DNA from: Gilliamella bombicola
Lineage (GTDB): Bacteria; Pseudomonadota; Gammaproteobacteria; Enterobacterales; Orbaceae
Length of the DNA stretch: 64,000 bases
Reading direction: 5' to 3'
NCBI RefSeq assembly: GCF_900094945.1
Contig: NZ_FMAQ01000009.1
Coordinates: 23,649 to 87,648 of the forward strand
Positions within the stretch are counted from its first letter, which is position 1; each line of letters starts with the position of its first letter. The notes beneath the pieces were generated by a model, which did no database searches, was not told the origin of the DNA, and saw only the letters and a list, made by a program, of their open reading frames with translations. Shown here in pieces: positions 1 through 12,464 of this stretch. Position numbers and translations under genes: made by a program.

Positions 1-1251
1 GGAAAACATGGCTTATTGGCAGGGGTGTTCAATTGTTTGGGATTACCATTTATTACATCCATTTACGGTTTAAAAGGTATATTACTTGCGCATGTGTTTC
101 TTAATTTTCCGTATGCTTGTTGTTTATTTTACCAAACATTAAATAACGTGCCTGTCGCACACAAACAGTTAGCAACGCAGTTAAATTTTTCGAGTTTTAC
201 TTATTTTAAATTGGTTGAATGGCCGCTACTACGTCGGCAATTGTTCCCGATGGCATCGCTTATTTTTATGCTTTGTTTTTCGAGTTTTGCCATAGTATTA
301 ACGCTTGGTGGTGGACCAAAATATTCCACAATTGAAGTGGCTATTTATCAATCTATTCGTGAGTTTGATTTGATACAAGCTGTATTTTTAGCCTGTTTGC
401 AGTTAGTTTGTTGTGTTAGTTTTATGCGGTTGATGCAAAAAACAAATTATAACAAAAGACTTAGTGTGAACTACGTTAGGCAAAATTATTGCGTGCCAGT
501 TTCGTTTCACTTAGTGTTGTTGAGTATGTTGATTATTGTTATTGGTGGGCTATTTATTGTGCTGCCCATCATCACCATAATTATTGAAGGGATTTATTTT
601 TTTAAGTGGTCATTTTTAACGGCAGCTTTCCAACACGCTGTTATGTTTTCGGTATTAATTGCTTTGGGATCGGCAATGATTGCTATGCTACTTGCTTTAT
701 TATTACTTTATACCAACAGTCGCCTATTGATTAACCAACACACGCAGTGGAGCAATCGATTAATGTTAGTGGGATCGCTGATTTTAATTATTCCAAGCAT
801 GGCACTGGCATCGGGTCTGTTTTTATTGTTATTTCCCTACGCGTATAGTTCTGTATTTGTGTGTGGCTTAATTATGTTGTGTAATGGCTTAATGGCATTA
901 CCTTTTGTATTAAAAAATCTTGCCGCACCAATGTATGATGTGACCGCACGCTACTGGCAATTAACTCAATCACTCAATATTGATGGTTTGTTGCATTTTT
1001 ATTTGATCGAATACAAAGCGCTAAAAAAATTAATCATTCAGAGCTTTGCTTTTTCAGCCATATTATCATTAGGTGATTTTGGTATTATTGCGTTATTTGG
1101 TGGGCAGTCAGTCATTACGTTACCCTACTATTTATATGAGCAAATATCGCATTATTATTATCAAGAAAGTACCGTAACGGCTGCATTATTGTTAATATTA
1201 TCTTTTAGTTTGTTGGTTGTGATAGATTATGATCGAACTGAATCACATTAA
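1..1251 (+). CDS. thiP: Thiamine/TPP ABC transporter permease ThiP (5' partial)
   Basis: Inner-membrane permease of the ThiBPQ importer for thiamine and thiamine pyrophosphate. The frame is open from base 1, so the start lies outside the window; the TTG at 16 is internal. About 416 of the usual roughly 530 residues are present. Visible are long hydrophobic segments and both permease halves, each with an EAA-type loop: the first around 'VEWPLLRRQL', the second around 'IEYKALKKL' followed by 'LSLGDFGIIALFG'. The sequence follows E. coli ThiP closely from the 'GLPF' region to the end. It overlaps thiQ by 23 bases, implying translational coupling; thiB should lie upstream. Confidence 0.93.
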   Translation, partial: GKHGLLAGVFNCLGLPFITSIYGLKGILLAHVFLNFPYACCLFYQTLNNVPVAHKQLATQLNFSSFTYFKLVEWPLLRRQLFPMASLIFMLCFSSFAIVLTLGGGPKYSTIEVAIYQSIREFDLIQAVFLACLQLVCCVSFMRLMQKTNYNKRLSVNYVRQNYCVPVSFHLVLLSMLIIVIGGLFIVLPIITIIIEGIYFFKWSFLTAAFQHAVMFSVLIALGSAMIAMLLALLLLYTNSRLLINQHTQWSNRLMLVGSLILIIPSMALASGLFLLLFPYAYSSVFVCGLIMLCNGLMALPFVLKNLAAPMYDVTARYWQLTQSLNIDGLLHFYLIEYKALKKLIIQSFAFSAILSLGDFGIIALFGGQSVITLPYYLYEQISHYYYQESTVTAALLLILSFSLLVVIDYDRTESH

Positions 1252-1933
1252 TTATCAATATGATAATTTTAAAGTACATTTTGATATTGCTATAGTAGCA
1301 AAAGAACGCGTCGTTATTGTTGGGCCTAGCGGTGCAGGTAAAAGTACTTTATTAAATTTAATTGCTGGATTTATTCATCCAAAATCGGGCGATATCATTC
1401 TTAATAAACAATACGCAAATAACTTACTTCCTGGTAAACGCCCTGTATCAATGTTGTTTCAAGATAACAATTTATTTAGTCACTTAACCGTTGAACAAAA
1501 CATTGCTTTAGGACTTAAGCCATCATTAAAGTTAACGGTAGCTGAGCAACAGACTATTTGTGACATTCTAATTCAAGTGGGACTGGATGGATTTGGCAAA
1601 CGATATCCAGAACAGTTATCAGGTGGGCAACGCCAGCGAGTGGCACTTGCGCGTTGTTTAATTCAGCATCGGCCTATTTTATTATTGGATGAGCCTTTTT
1701 CAGCGCTTGATCAAGCTTTACGTTATGAAATGCTAGCGCTAGTTAATCAAATTTGTGATAAGTTTAATTTAACATTAATGATGATATCGCATTACCTTGA
1801 TGATTCGCTCAGTTACTTTTCGCGTTGTTTGGTCGTGGATAATGGGCAGATTGTTTTTAATGGTTTGCCAAAACAGCTAAAACAACCTGAAAATAGTCAC
1901 ATTGCCAAAATGTTGGGGTTTAATTTTCAATAA
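1229..1933 (+). CDS. thiQ: Thiamine ABC transporter ATPase ThiQ
   Basis: Cytoplasmic ATPase that powers thiamine uptake through ThiP. The 234 residues match the family's normal length. Walker A is GPSGAGKST (residues 32-40), followed by the Q-loop in 'MLFQDNNLF', the ABC signature 'LSGGQRQR' and Walker B 'ILLLDEPFSALD', and an H-loop His in 'MMISHYLDD'. The start overlaps the 3' end of thiP. No terminator is obvious in the 190-base gap to the next gene. Confidence 0.95.
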   Translation: MIELNHINYQYDNFKVHFDIAIVAKERVVIVGPSGAGKSTLLNLIAGFIHPKSGDIILNKQYANNLLPGKRPVSMLFQDNNLFSHLTVEQNIALGLKPSLKLTVAEQQTICDILIQVGLDGFGKRYPEQLSGGQRQRVALARCLIQHRPILLLDEPFSALDQALRYEMLALVNQICDKFNLTLMMISHYLDDSLSYFSRCLVVDNGQIVFNGLPKQLKQPENSHIAKMLGFNFQ

Positions 1934-2052
1934 ATAGTCGTTGTTAAGGGCTAAATAAAGGTCTTTAGCTGTCTATTTATCTATTATTCATCTAAATTAA
2001 TTCACGATTATTCTTTGTTGATAACTTATTATTTAAATAAAAATTTTTATGT

Positions 2053-2069
2053 CTTAAGGTTTTATTAAT
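2053..2069 (+). promoter_or_regulatory. Possible PmrA (BasR) box upstream of eptC
   Basis: CTTAAG-N5-ATTAAT lies about 53 bases before the eptC ATG. The PmrA half-site consensus is YTTAAK, repeated with a 5-base spacer; the first half fits fully and the second differs only at its first base. Salmonella cptA belongs to the PmrA regulon, which makes the site plausible. In AT-rich DNA such a match can arise by chance, and no pmrAB genes are in the window. Confidence 0.35.
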
Positions 2070-2121
2070 CTATTTTGCGTAGATTATTTTTAATAATTAA
2101 TAACAAACTTATTTAATATCT

Positions 2122-3828
2122 ATGCAAAACACCAAAGCAAATCGTTCTTTTAGTCGATCAGCACTTATCTTTAATATTCTATTTTTTACTTATTTTTCTA
2201 GTGCGTTGCAATTGTATATTTTCTTTTCTGGTCATTCTAATGTTATTGGATTGCGTGATTCTATTATTTATAGTTTGATTTGGCTTATTCCTGTTTTAAT
2301 TTTTCCTAACTATACGCGGAGGATTGCGACTGTTTTTGGAATGATTGTGGGCAGTTTGTCTTTGATTTCTGTTGGATATTTTATTATTTATCGACAGGAA
2401 TTTTCGCAAAGTGTCTTTTTTATTATGGCGGAATCAAACTTTGCTGAGTCTAGTGAGTTTATTCAGCAGTATTTGAGTATTAAATTAGTTGTGATTCTGA
2501 TTATTTATAGCTTGGTAGGGATTTATCTGTGGACTAAAGTAAAACCAGTTTATGTTAAAAGCTGTACAAAATGGATTGCATCACTGTTAATTGTGATTTA
2601 TGCCATTATGCCAGTGTTTATTAGTGTCACAATAAAAAAATCATCCATCAGGAAAGCGGGATCGCACCTGCTATCACGTATGGAAACAACCGTACCATGG
2701 CAATTGCTTAATGGTTATTTAGCTTATCGTTCACAATTATCAAATATGAAAGATATTTTAAACCATTTGCAAACATTACCACCGTTAGAAAATTTAAAAG
2801 ATGCCAACGGTAATACCCCAAGAACGTTAGTGCTAGTAATAGGTGAATCAACAACACGCAATAGAATGGGAATTTATGGCTATGGACGGGATACTACACC
2901 ACAAATTGAGCAGTTCAAAAAAGATAATCCGAATTTTGTGGTATTTAATGATGTGATTTCATCAAGACCTTATACCATTGAAATTTTACAACAAGCATTA
3001 ACTTTTGCTGATGAACAGCACCCAGATTTATATTTAAAAACGCCATCTTTAATCCATTTAATGAAACAAGCAGGTTATAAAACGTTTTGGATCACCAATC
3101 AGCAAACAATGACTCGCCGTAATACGATGTTAACGATGTTTTCTCAGCAAACGGATGAACAATTTTATATGAATAACGATCGTAATCAAAGTGCAAGGCG
3201 ATATGATGAGTCCGTTTTTGAACCATTTAAAAAAGTGTTGAATGATCCAAGTGAGAAGAAATTCATTGTTATTCATTTGCTAGGCACGCATATGAAATAC
3301 GCGTTCCGTTACCCAAAAGATAGTGTGTATGATCGTTTTAAAGATAAAACAGGTATTACATTTAATATCGATGACGATAAAGTCGATGTGTATAATACTT
3401 ATGATAATGCCATAAGTTATAACGATTATATTACGACAACGCTTTTTAATATCTTTAAAGATAGCCAAGAAAATGGTTTTATGTTGTATTTTTCAGATCA
3501 TGGCGAAGATGTTTATCAAACCCCACCACACAATATCTTAGGGCGAAACGAAAAAGCACCAACTCGCACCATGTATACTGTGCCATTTATGCTGTGGCAA
3601 TCACCAACATGGGTGGCAACGCATCCGAATCATTATCAACATTATGTGGATCGCAAATTTAGTACGCAAGATTTGATTCACACGTGGTCTGATTTAGCGG
3701 GATTAAGCTATAACTTATACGTTCCTGAAAAAAGTATTGTTAATCCTAGTTTTCATCAATCAACGCGCTGGATTGGCGATCCTTATGATAAAAATGGTTT
3801 AATTGATTTTGATAAATTGGCTAAGTAA
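2122..3828 (+). CDS. eptC: Phosphoethanolamine transferase EptC/CptA
   Basis: Inner-membrane enzyme that transfers phosphoethanolamine from phosphatidylethanolamine to the lipopolysaccharide core; known members (E. coli EptC/YijP, Salmonella CptA) modify heptose I. The N-terminal ~190 residues hold about five membrane segments, then a periplasmic alkaline-phosphatase-fold domain. Nucleophile region is GESTTRN (241-247), where Thr244 is the likely phospho-acceptor; metal-ligand motif 'SDHGED' begins at residue 458. 'SRPYTIEILQQALTFA' and 'TWSDLAGLSY' are distinctive of EptC rather than EptA. Length 568 is typical (about 577). The ATG has a weak Shine-Dalgarno sequence. It is a single-gene unit between thiQ and dinB. 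Confidence 0.92.
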   Translation: MQNTKANRSFSRSALIFNILFFTYFSSALQLYIFFSGHSNVIGLRDSIIYSLIWLIPVLIFPNYTRRIATVFGMIVGSLSLISVGYFIIYRQEFSQSVFFIMAESNFAESSEFIQQYLSIKLVVILIIYSLVGIYLWTKVKPVYVKSCTKWIASLLIVIYAIMPVFISVTIKKSSIRKAGSHLLSRMETTVPWQLLNGYLAYRSQLSNMKDILNHLQTLPPLENLKDANGNTPRTLVLVIGESTTRNRMGIYGYGRDTTPQIEQFKKDNPNFVVFNDVISSRPYTIEILQQALTFADEQHPDLYLKTPSLIHLMKQAGYKTFWITNQQTMTRRNTMLTMFSQQTDEQFYMNNDRNQSARRYDESVFEPFKKVLNDPSEKKFIVIHLLGTHMKYAFRYPKDSVYDRFKDKTGITFNIDDDKVDVYNTYDNAISYNDYITTTLFNIFKDSQENGFMLYFSDHGEDVYQTPPHNILGRNEKAPTRTMYTVPFMLWQSPTWVATHPNHYQHYVDRKFSTQDLIHTWSDLAGLSYNLYVPEKSIVNPSFHQSTRWIGDPYDKNGLIDFDKLAK

Positions 3829-3866
3829 CCGTAAAGGCTATTTACACAACAGTTTTAGTTATGATA

Positions 3867-3882
3867 TTGTATATTTATACAG
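3867..3882 (+). promoter_or_regulatory. LexA (SOS) box upstream of dinB
   Basis: TTGTATATTTATACAG matches 14 of 16 bases of the enterobacterial consensus CTGTATATATATACAG and is 30-45 bases before the dinB ATG. dinB is a classic LexA-repressed gene, so damage-inducible control is the expected reading. lexA itself is not in the window. Confidence 0.8.
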
Positions 3883-3911
3883 TATATTTTTAAGTGTTGT
3901 GAAGCCGTTTT

Positions 3912-4967
3912 ATGCGAAAAATTATTCATGTCGATATGGATTGTTTTTATGCCGCCGTTGAAATGAGAGATAACCCCCGTTATCGCAATTTGCCCATTGC
4001 GGTTGGAGGTGATCCCCGTAAACGTGGTGTGGTTGCCACTGCCAATTATTTAGCTCGTCAATATGGTATACACAGTGCTATGTCAATGGCACAAGCGATT
4101 AAACTGTGCCCTAATCTTAAAATTATACCCGGTAGGCATGCGGTGTATAAAGACGTATCAAAACAGATCCATCAAATTTTTAGGCGGTATACTGAATCTA
4201 TTGAGGCGCTATCACTTGATGAGGCTTACCTTGATGTGACCGATTGCAAGCTTTGTTACGGTTCAGCTACCTTAATTGCTCAAGATATTCGCCAAGCTAT
4301 TTTTAAGGAACTTGAATTAACGGCGTCGGCTGGTGTTGCTCCACTTAAATTTCTTGCCAAAATTGCTTCAGATATGAACAAGCCTAACGGCCAGTATGTG
4401 ATAACACCTGATGAGGTCGATGGGTTTATTGCGCAGCTTCCCTTAAAAAAAATCCCCGGTGTAGGTAAAGTCACTGAAAAGAAACTGGCACAATTAGGGC
4501 TATTTACGTGTAAAGATGTTGTTAATTACGACGTAACAAAATTATTCAATCAATTTGGTAAATTTGGACGCATATTGTATGAGCGATGCCAAGGTATTGA
4601 TGATCGTGAAATTTATAATGACAGGCAACGTAAATCCGTTGGGGTAGAGCGTACTTTAACTGACGACATCCATAGTTGGAATGAGTGTTTATTGCAGTTT
4701 GACCCATTATTTGAAGAGATAGAAAAACGATTAAGTAAAGTGCGTGCTGATTTGTCGATTGCTCGGCAGGGTGTCAAATTTAAGTTTGACGATTTTCAGC
4801 TGACAACACAAGAGCATGTATGGTCTAAATTAGATAAAGCCGATTTGATTGAACAAGCGCATAAAGTTTGGTTAGAACGGCGTAATGGTCGTGGTGTTCG
4901 GTTAATTGGTTTTCATGTAACGTTAATTGATCCGCAAGTTGAAAAACAGTTAATTTTTCCGTTTTAG
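3912..4967 (+). CDS. dinB: DNA polymerase IV (Y-family translesion polymerase)
   Basis: Error-prone polymerase that bypasses minor-groove adducts and is used in the SOS response. It is 351 residues, the same length as E. coli DinB, and aligns end to end. Catalytic metal ligands sit in 'HVDMDCFYAAVE' (Asp8) and 'LSLDEAYLDV'; the helix-hairpin-helix 'IPGVGKVTEKKL' and the little-finger 'RKSVGVERTL' are present. The C-terminal 'QLIFPF' is a beta-clamp-binding tail. A LexA box lies just upstream, and a hairpin follows the gene. Confidence 0.97.
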   Translation: MRKIIHVDMDCFYAAVEMRDNPRYRNLPIAVGGDPRKRGVVATANYLARQYGIHSAMSMAQAIKLCPNLKIIPGRHAVYKDVSKQIHQIFRRYTESIEALSLDEAYLDVTDCKLCYGSATLIAQDIRQAIFKELELTASAGVAPLKFLAKIASDMNKPNGQYVITPDEVDGFIAQLPLKKIPGVGKVTEKKLAQLGLFTCKDVVNYDVTKLFNQFGKFGRILYERCQGIDDREIYNDRQRKSVGVERTLTDDIHSWNECLLQFDPLFEEIEKRLSKVRADLSIARQGVKFKFDDFQLTTQEHVWSKLDKADLIEQAHKVWLERRNGRGVRLIGFHVTLIDPQVEKQLIFPF

Positions 4968-4986
4968 GTCTTTTTCGTCATAAAAT

Positions 4987-5017
4987 GAGGATGCGGACAA
5001 AACTTGAACGCATCCTC
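4987..5017. terminator. Hairpin between convergent dinB and bgl genes
   Basis: GAGGATGCG pairs perfectly with CGCATCCTC across a 13-base loop, between the dinB stop and the convergent 6-phospho-beta-glucosidase stop. The flanks are AT-rich without a long T-run, so it is a moderate two-way terminator candidate. Confidence 0.6.
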
Positions 5018-5043
5018 TTAATAAAATTTCTGTTAACTGATAA

Positions 5044-8386
<3,343 letters not shown>

Positions 8387-8428
8387 CCATAATACTCCTA
8401 AAAGCAATTTAGTAAGATTATTTTATCG

Positions 8429-8444
8429 ACAATTTCAAAATTGT
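8429..8444. promoter_or_regulatory. Palindromic operator candidate for the bgl operon
   Basis: ACAATTTCAAAATTGT is a perfect 7-bp inverted repeat around a 2-base centre, 43-58 bases before the bglF start and between two divergent units. GntR/UTRA repressors bind such palindromes, so this is the best operator candidate. There is no direct proof. Confidence 0.4.
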
Positions 8445-8560
8445 TAATTACCAATTATATTGTTTGTGATCTTGATCGACTTTTACATCATTTAATTTAA
8501 AAGTTAAAATAACTTGTATAAAATAATGTTTAAATTTTTCATTAAATAAAAGATATAAAA

Positions 8561-9265
8561 ATGATTAAATATCAGGATGTTGCAAAAAAAATCAAACAAA
8601 CGATTTATCAGCAGCAATTAGCTAAGGGCACCCAACTTGCCAATATTGAAGGGTTAATTAATCAGTATCAGGTAAGTCGTAGCACAATTATTAAAGCGCT
8701 CAATTGTCTGGAACGACAAGGTGTTATTTATCAAGTGCAAGGCAGTGGCATTTTTGTTCGTGAACGCAAAAAAAGAGGCTACCTCAATTTTTTACAAAGT
8801 CATGGTTTTACCGTTGATTTAGAAGATGTTTATGGTTCATCGACAGTATTTAATGTCGATATTATCAAGCCCTGTTCAAAGGTTAAAGAAAACCTACAAT
8901 GTGATGACGATGAAGAAGTTTATTTTGTTAAGCGATTACGTTACGTTGAAGGCAAATTATATGGCTTAGAGCAGTCATACTATCGCAAAAAGCTCATTTG
9001 TTATTTAAATAAAGAGATCGTTGAAAATTCAATTTTTAATTATATTCAAGAAAATTATAATATTAATATTGGTTTTTCTGATAAATATATGCAAGTAATA
9101 AAGCTTGATGCTGAAATGGCGCAATATTTAGGACTGCAAGCCGGTGAGCCAGCACTTTGTGTTGAAGAAATATTTTATACTTCATCAGGTGAACCATTTG
9201 ATTTTTCAAAAATCATTTATCATTATGAAAATGCAAGATTTTGCATACAAAATCACTCAAAGTAA
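8561..9265 (+). CDS. GntR-family transcription regulator with UTRA domain
   Basis: DNA-binding regulator, probably a repressor of the divergent beta-glucoside operon released by a phosphorylated sugar. The N-terminal ~70 residues form a winged helix with 'YQVSRSTIIKALNCLERQGVIYQVQGSGIFV', split here as 'VSRSTIIKALNCLE' and 'GSGIFV', typical of GntR. The remaining ~160 residues resemble the UTRA effector domain, with 'RLRYVEGKLYGLEQSYY' and 'GEPALCVEEIFY'. At 234 residues it is normal for the TreR/BglR type. Its role is inferred from position. Confidence 0.85.
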   Translation: MIKYQDVAKKIKQTIYQQQLAKGTQLANIEGLINQYQVSRSTIIKALNCLERQGVIYQVQGSGIFVRERKKRGYLNFLQSHGFTVDLEDVYGSSTVFNVDIIKPCSKVKENLQCDDDEEVYFVKRLRYVEGKLYGLEQSYYRKKLICYLNKEIVENSIFNYIQENYNINIGFSDKYMQVIKLDAEMAQYLGLQAGEPALCVEEIFYTSSGEPFDFSKIIYHYENARFCIQNHSK

Positions 9266-9350
9266 GTTTCAGTGATGAGTTATTAGGAAGATGAATAAGA
9301 AATCGATCATTCATCTTCCTTTAATTATTAGCAAATTTAACTGTTAACAA

Positions 9351-12300
9351 TTAAATTCTACCACCAACCCCCTTAAACTTTTCAACCAATGCGGCGATTT
9401 TTTCAAAGACTCGGCTCTTTTTAATTAAATATTGAGGATTAAGTGGACTCATTTTAGGTAGAATCTCGTTCAGCTCTGTGCCATTTTCAGTTGCATACTC
9501 TCGCTTTAACGACGAGGCAATATAGCGTTTTGTGGCTGCTTCGTTTAAATTTTCTTCTTCAATTAAGGTATTTAGTTCTACCTGTAACTCTTGCTGTGCA
9601 TATAAGAAAAACGCATCAATAATCGAAGCTTTATCTGGAATAGCGTCAAGATCGGTTTGTTTTATAAATTCGACAACTAGCTCCTCTTTAGCGCGATTTT
9701 CTAAACTTGATCGAATTAATCGCTGAGCATCTTCGACAATGTCTTGTTTGGTTTTTTCTTGCTTATTTTGTTCATAAATTAACTCAAGAATATAATCCAG
9801 ATTGATCTCTTGCGATTTTAATAGATCAATTTCGAAAACCACATCATCCCAGTCAAATCTTTGCTGATCTTGTTGATTGGCTTCTTTTTCTCGGCGTAGC
9901 CAATCACGAATATCATTATAAGTTGAACGATAATTTTGAATGGCGCGATCAGTTGGTAGTTTAACAGCTTGCATTTTTTGCAGATCTTCATCAGTTACAT
10001 AATGCTTGTTTTTAAACGCTAAAACCGCTTGCTCATCAGTCATATCTAATTGTTGGAAATCTTTTAATGCAACAAATTCATCATAATTTTGTAATATATT
10101 GTCAGCACGCAAGTACTCGCCAAATAATTTAACAAATGCTTTTTTATCTTTGTCGGTAATAATTTCGTCAGGATGTGGGAATTTATCTTGCAACTCGGTA
10201 ACGATAGCTAAATATCCTTGGTGCAATTCGCCTGAATTTTTATCAGTAAATCCTTCCATGTATTCCTTAAAGCTTTTTTCTAACACCACTTCACGAGTAT
10301 TACTTTTACCAAATGTTTTTATCGCATCAATGGTGGCTTGTTCTAAATCACGGAACGCCACAATATTGCCAAAGGTTTTAGTGGCATTATAGATACGATT
10401 GGTGCGTGAAAAGGCTTGAATTAATCCATGATATCGCAGGTTTTTATCGACAAATAACGTATTGAGCGTTGGTGCATCAAAGCCAGTTAAGAACATGCCA
10501 ACGACAATTAATAGATCGACTTCTTGATTTTTGACTTTTAAAGACAGATCACGATAATAGTTTTGAAATTGATCGCAACTGACATCAAAGTTAGTTTTAA
10601 ACATCTGATTATAATCTGCTATCGCAGCAGCTAAAAACTCTTTAGCACTTTGATTTAAGGCATCGGTTTCAAAACTTTCATCGGCAAAATTACCTTGTGC
10701 ATCTTGTTCTTCATTAGCAGAATAAGAAAATATCGTGGCTATTTTTAACGGCTGATTTGCACCTTCTTGTAATTTTTTGAATGATTCATAATAAAGTTTA
10801 GCCGCATCTACACTACTCACTGCAAACATGGCATTGAACCCTTTACTTTTGCCCATTAATCGGTGGGTTTTTTGTTTAAAATTATTCAGAATATATTGTG
10901 TGATTTGCTCAATACGGTTTGGGTGGAGCAATGCTTTTTTATTTTCAGCAGCGCTAAGTTTTTCGAGATCTTGTTCTTGCTCTATCGATTTAAAATTAGG
11001 ACGCACATCATTATAGTCGACTTTAAATTTTAGTACCTTTTCGTCACGAATTGCATCGGTTAATACATAAGCGTGCAGTTCACGGCCAAAAACATCCGCT
11101 GTGGTTTGCGTTCCGATTGCGTTAGTATGCATAATCGGCGTACCAGTAAAACCAAATTGGTAATATTTTTTAAATTTACGCTTTAAGTTTTTTTGCGCTT
11201 CGCCAAACTGAGAGCGGTGCGCTTCGTCAAAAATAAATACCACATGTTTATCATAGATTGCCAAACTATCGTCGCTTTTCATTAAGTTATTAAGCTTTTG
11301 AATCGTTGTGACAATAATTTTATTATCGGTTTTCTCAATATTGCGTTTAAGCCCTGCAGTACTATTTGAGCCATTGACACTATCTTTTGAAAATTTTTGA
11401 TACTCTTTCATGGTTTGATAATCCAGATCTTTACGATCCACCACAAAAAAGACTTTATCAATAAATTCTAATTCGGTTGCAAGGCGTGCCGTTTTAAAAC
11501 TGGTTAATGTTTTGCCTGATCCTGTTGTGTGCCAAATAAAACCGCCACTTTGTAAGCTACTCCACTTTTTGGCATGATAAGCGCTAGTGATTTGCCACAA
11601 TATACGCTCGGTGGCGGCAATTTGGTAAGGGCGCATAATTAACAATGTGTCATTCACATCAAGCACCGAATAAGTCAGTAACACATTTAACAGCGTGCGA
11701 CTGGCAAAAAAGGTGGTAGTAAAGTCTTTTAGATCTTTTATCGGTTCATTTTTAACATTTGCCCAATTCATTGTAAAATCAAAGCTGTTTTTATCGCGCT
11801 TAGTGGTGTTAGCAAAATAGCGCGTGTCAGTGCCATTTGAGATAACAAACAGTTGTAAATATTTAAACAGTGAATTGTCTTGATTAAAACTCTCTTTACT
11901 GTAGCGATGCACTTGATTAAAGGCTTCCCTAATGGCAATACCTCGCTTTTTTAATTCAACTTGAACAAGTGGCAAGCCATTCACCAAAATAGTCACATCA
12001 TAACGATTTGCATAATTGCCAGTTTGCTGAAATTGATGGATAACTTGTAATTTATTATTGGTGACATCTTTTTTATCTAACAGCTTGATATTTTGGATAT
12101 GACCATCATCAAAAACAAAATCATAAATATGATCGTGGTGGATTTTGCGACTTTTATCGATCATCGATTCATTGGGTTTATCTAAATACTCTAATACAAA
12201 ACGTCGCCATTCATCATCGGTAAATTGCATTTTGTTTAGTGTTTGCAACTGCTCGCGAATATTGGCTAATAACTTTTCATGCGTATTTAAATTCGGTAAA

Positions 12301-12452
12301 TATTCATAGCCTTGTCGAGTTAAATCATGAATAAATTCGTTTTCTAAATCCGTTTCAGTCTGATAAACAGCTGCTGTCTCTTCAAGTTTGTTGTAGTTAT
12401 CTAAAATAATATAGCTATTGGTTTCGGCAATTGGTTTTGTATAAGTCGTCAT
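9351..12452 (-). CDS. hsdR: Type I restriction enzyme R subunit HsdR
   Basis: Motor and nuclease subunit that translocates unmethylated DNA and cleaves it with HsdM2S. The 1033 residues fit the EcoR124-like (IC) class. A PD-(D/E)xK nuclease is visible near residues 152-168 ('YDVTILV' then 'VELKK', Glu166 and Lys168). Walker A is GSGKT (311-315), the helicase motif II is DEAH (409-412), and later motifs include 'GFTGTPI' and 'FSRTNRIY'. It is the last gene of hsdM-hsdS-prrC-hsdR, with 12 bases after prrC. Confidence 0.96.
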   Translation of the reverse strand: MTTYTKPIAETNSYIILDNYNKLEETAAVYQTETDLENEFIHDLTRQGYEYLPNLNTHEKLLANIREQLQTLNKMQFTDDEWRRFVLEYLDKPNESMIDKSRKIHHDHIYDFVFDDGHIQNIKLLDKKDVTNNKLQVIHQFQQTGNYANRYDVTILVNGLPLVQVELKKRGIAIREAFNQVHRYSKESFNQDNSLFKYLQLFVISNGTDTRYFANTTKRDKNSFDFTMNWANVKNEPIKDLKDFTTTFFASRTLLNVLLTYSVLDVNDTLLIMRPYQIAATERILWQITSAYHAKKWSSLQSGGFIWHTTGSGKTLTSFKTARLATELEFIDKVFFVVDRKDLDYQTMKEYQKFSKDSVNGSNSTAGLKRNIEKTDNKIIVTTIQKLNNLMKSDDSLAIYDKHVVFIFDEAHRSQFGEAQKNLKRKFKKYYQFGFTGTPIMHTNAIGTQTTADVFGRELHAYVLTDAIRDEKVLKFKVDYNDVRPNFKSIEQEQDLEKLSAAENKKALLHPNRIEQITQYILNNFKQKTHRLMGKSKGFNAMFAVSSVDAAKLYYESFKKLQEGANQPLKIATIFSYSANEEQDAQGNFADESFETDALNQSAKEFLAAAIADYNQMFKTNFDVSCDQFQNYYRDLSLKVKNQEVDLLIVVGMFLTGFDAPTLNTLFVDKNLRYHGLIQAFSRTNRIYNATKTFGNIVAFRDLEQATIDAIKTFGKSNTREVVLEKSFKEYMEGFTDKNSGELHQGYLAIVTELQDKFPHPDEIITDKDKKAFVKLFGEYLRADNILQNYDEFVALKDFQQLDMTDEQAVLAFKNKHYVTDEDLQKMQAVKLPTDRAIQNYRSTYNDIRDWLRREKEANQQDQQRFDWDDVVFEIDLLKSQEINLDYILELIYEQNKQEKTKQDIVEDAQRLIRSSLENRAKEELVVEFIKQTDLDAIPDKASIIDAFFLYAQQELQVELNTLIEEENLNEAATKRYIASSLKREYATENGTELNEILPKMSPLNPQYLIKKSRVFEKIAALVEKFKGVGGRI

Positions 12453-12464
12453 ATTCTATTCCAG

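Noticed and set aside
16..1251. Start of thiP at the TTG at base 16
   Set aside because: The frame is open to base 1 and the family extends over 100 residues further, so this is an internal codon of a gene cut by the window edge.
8387..8560. BglG-type antiterminator RNA site in the bgl leader
   Set aside because: No overlapping hairpin-terminator pair was found in the leader and no antiterminator gene is adjacent.
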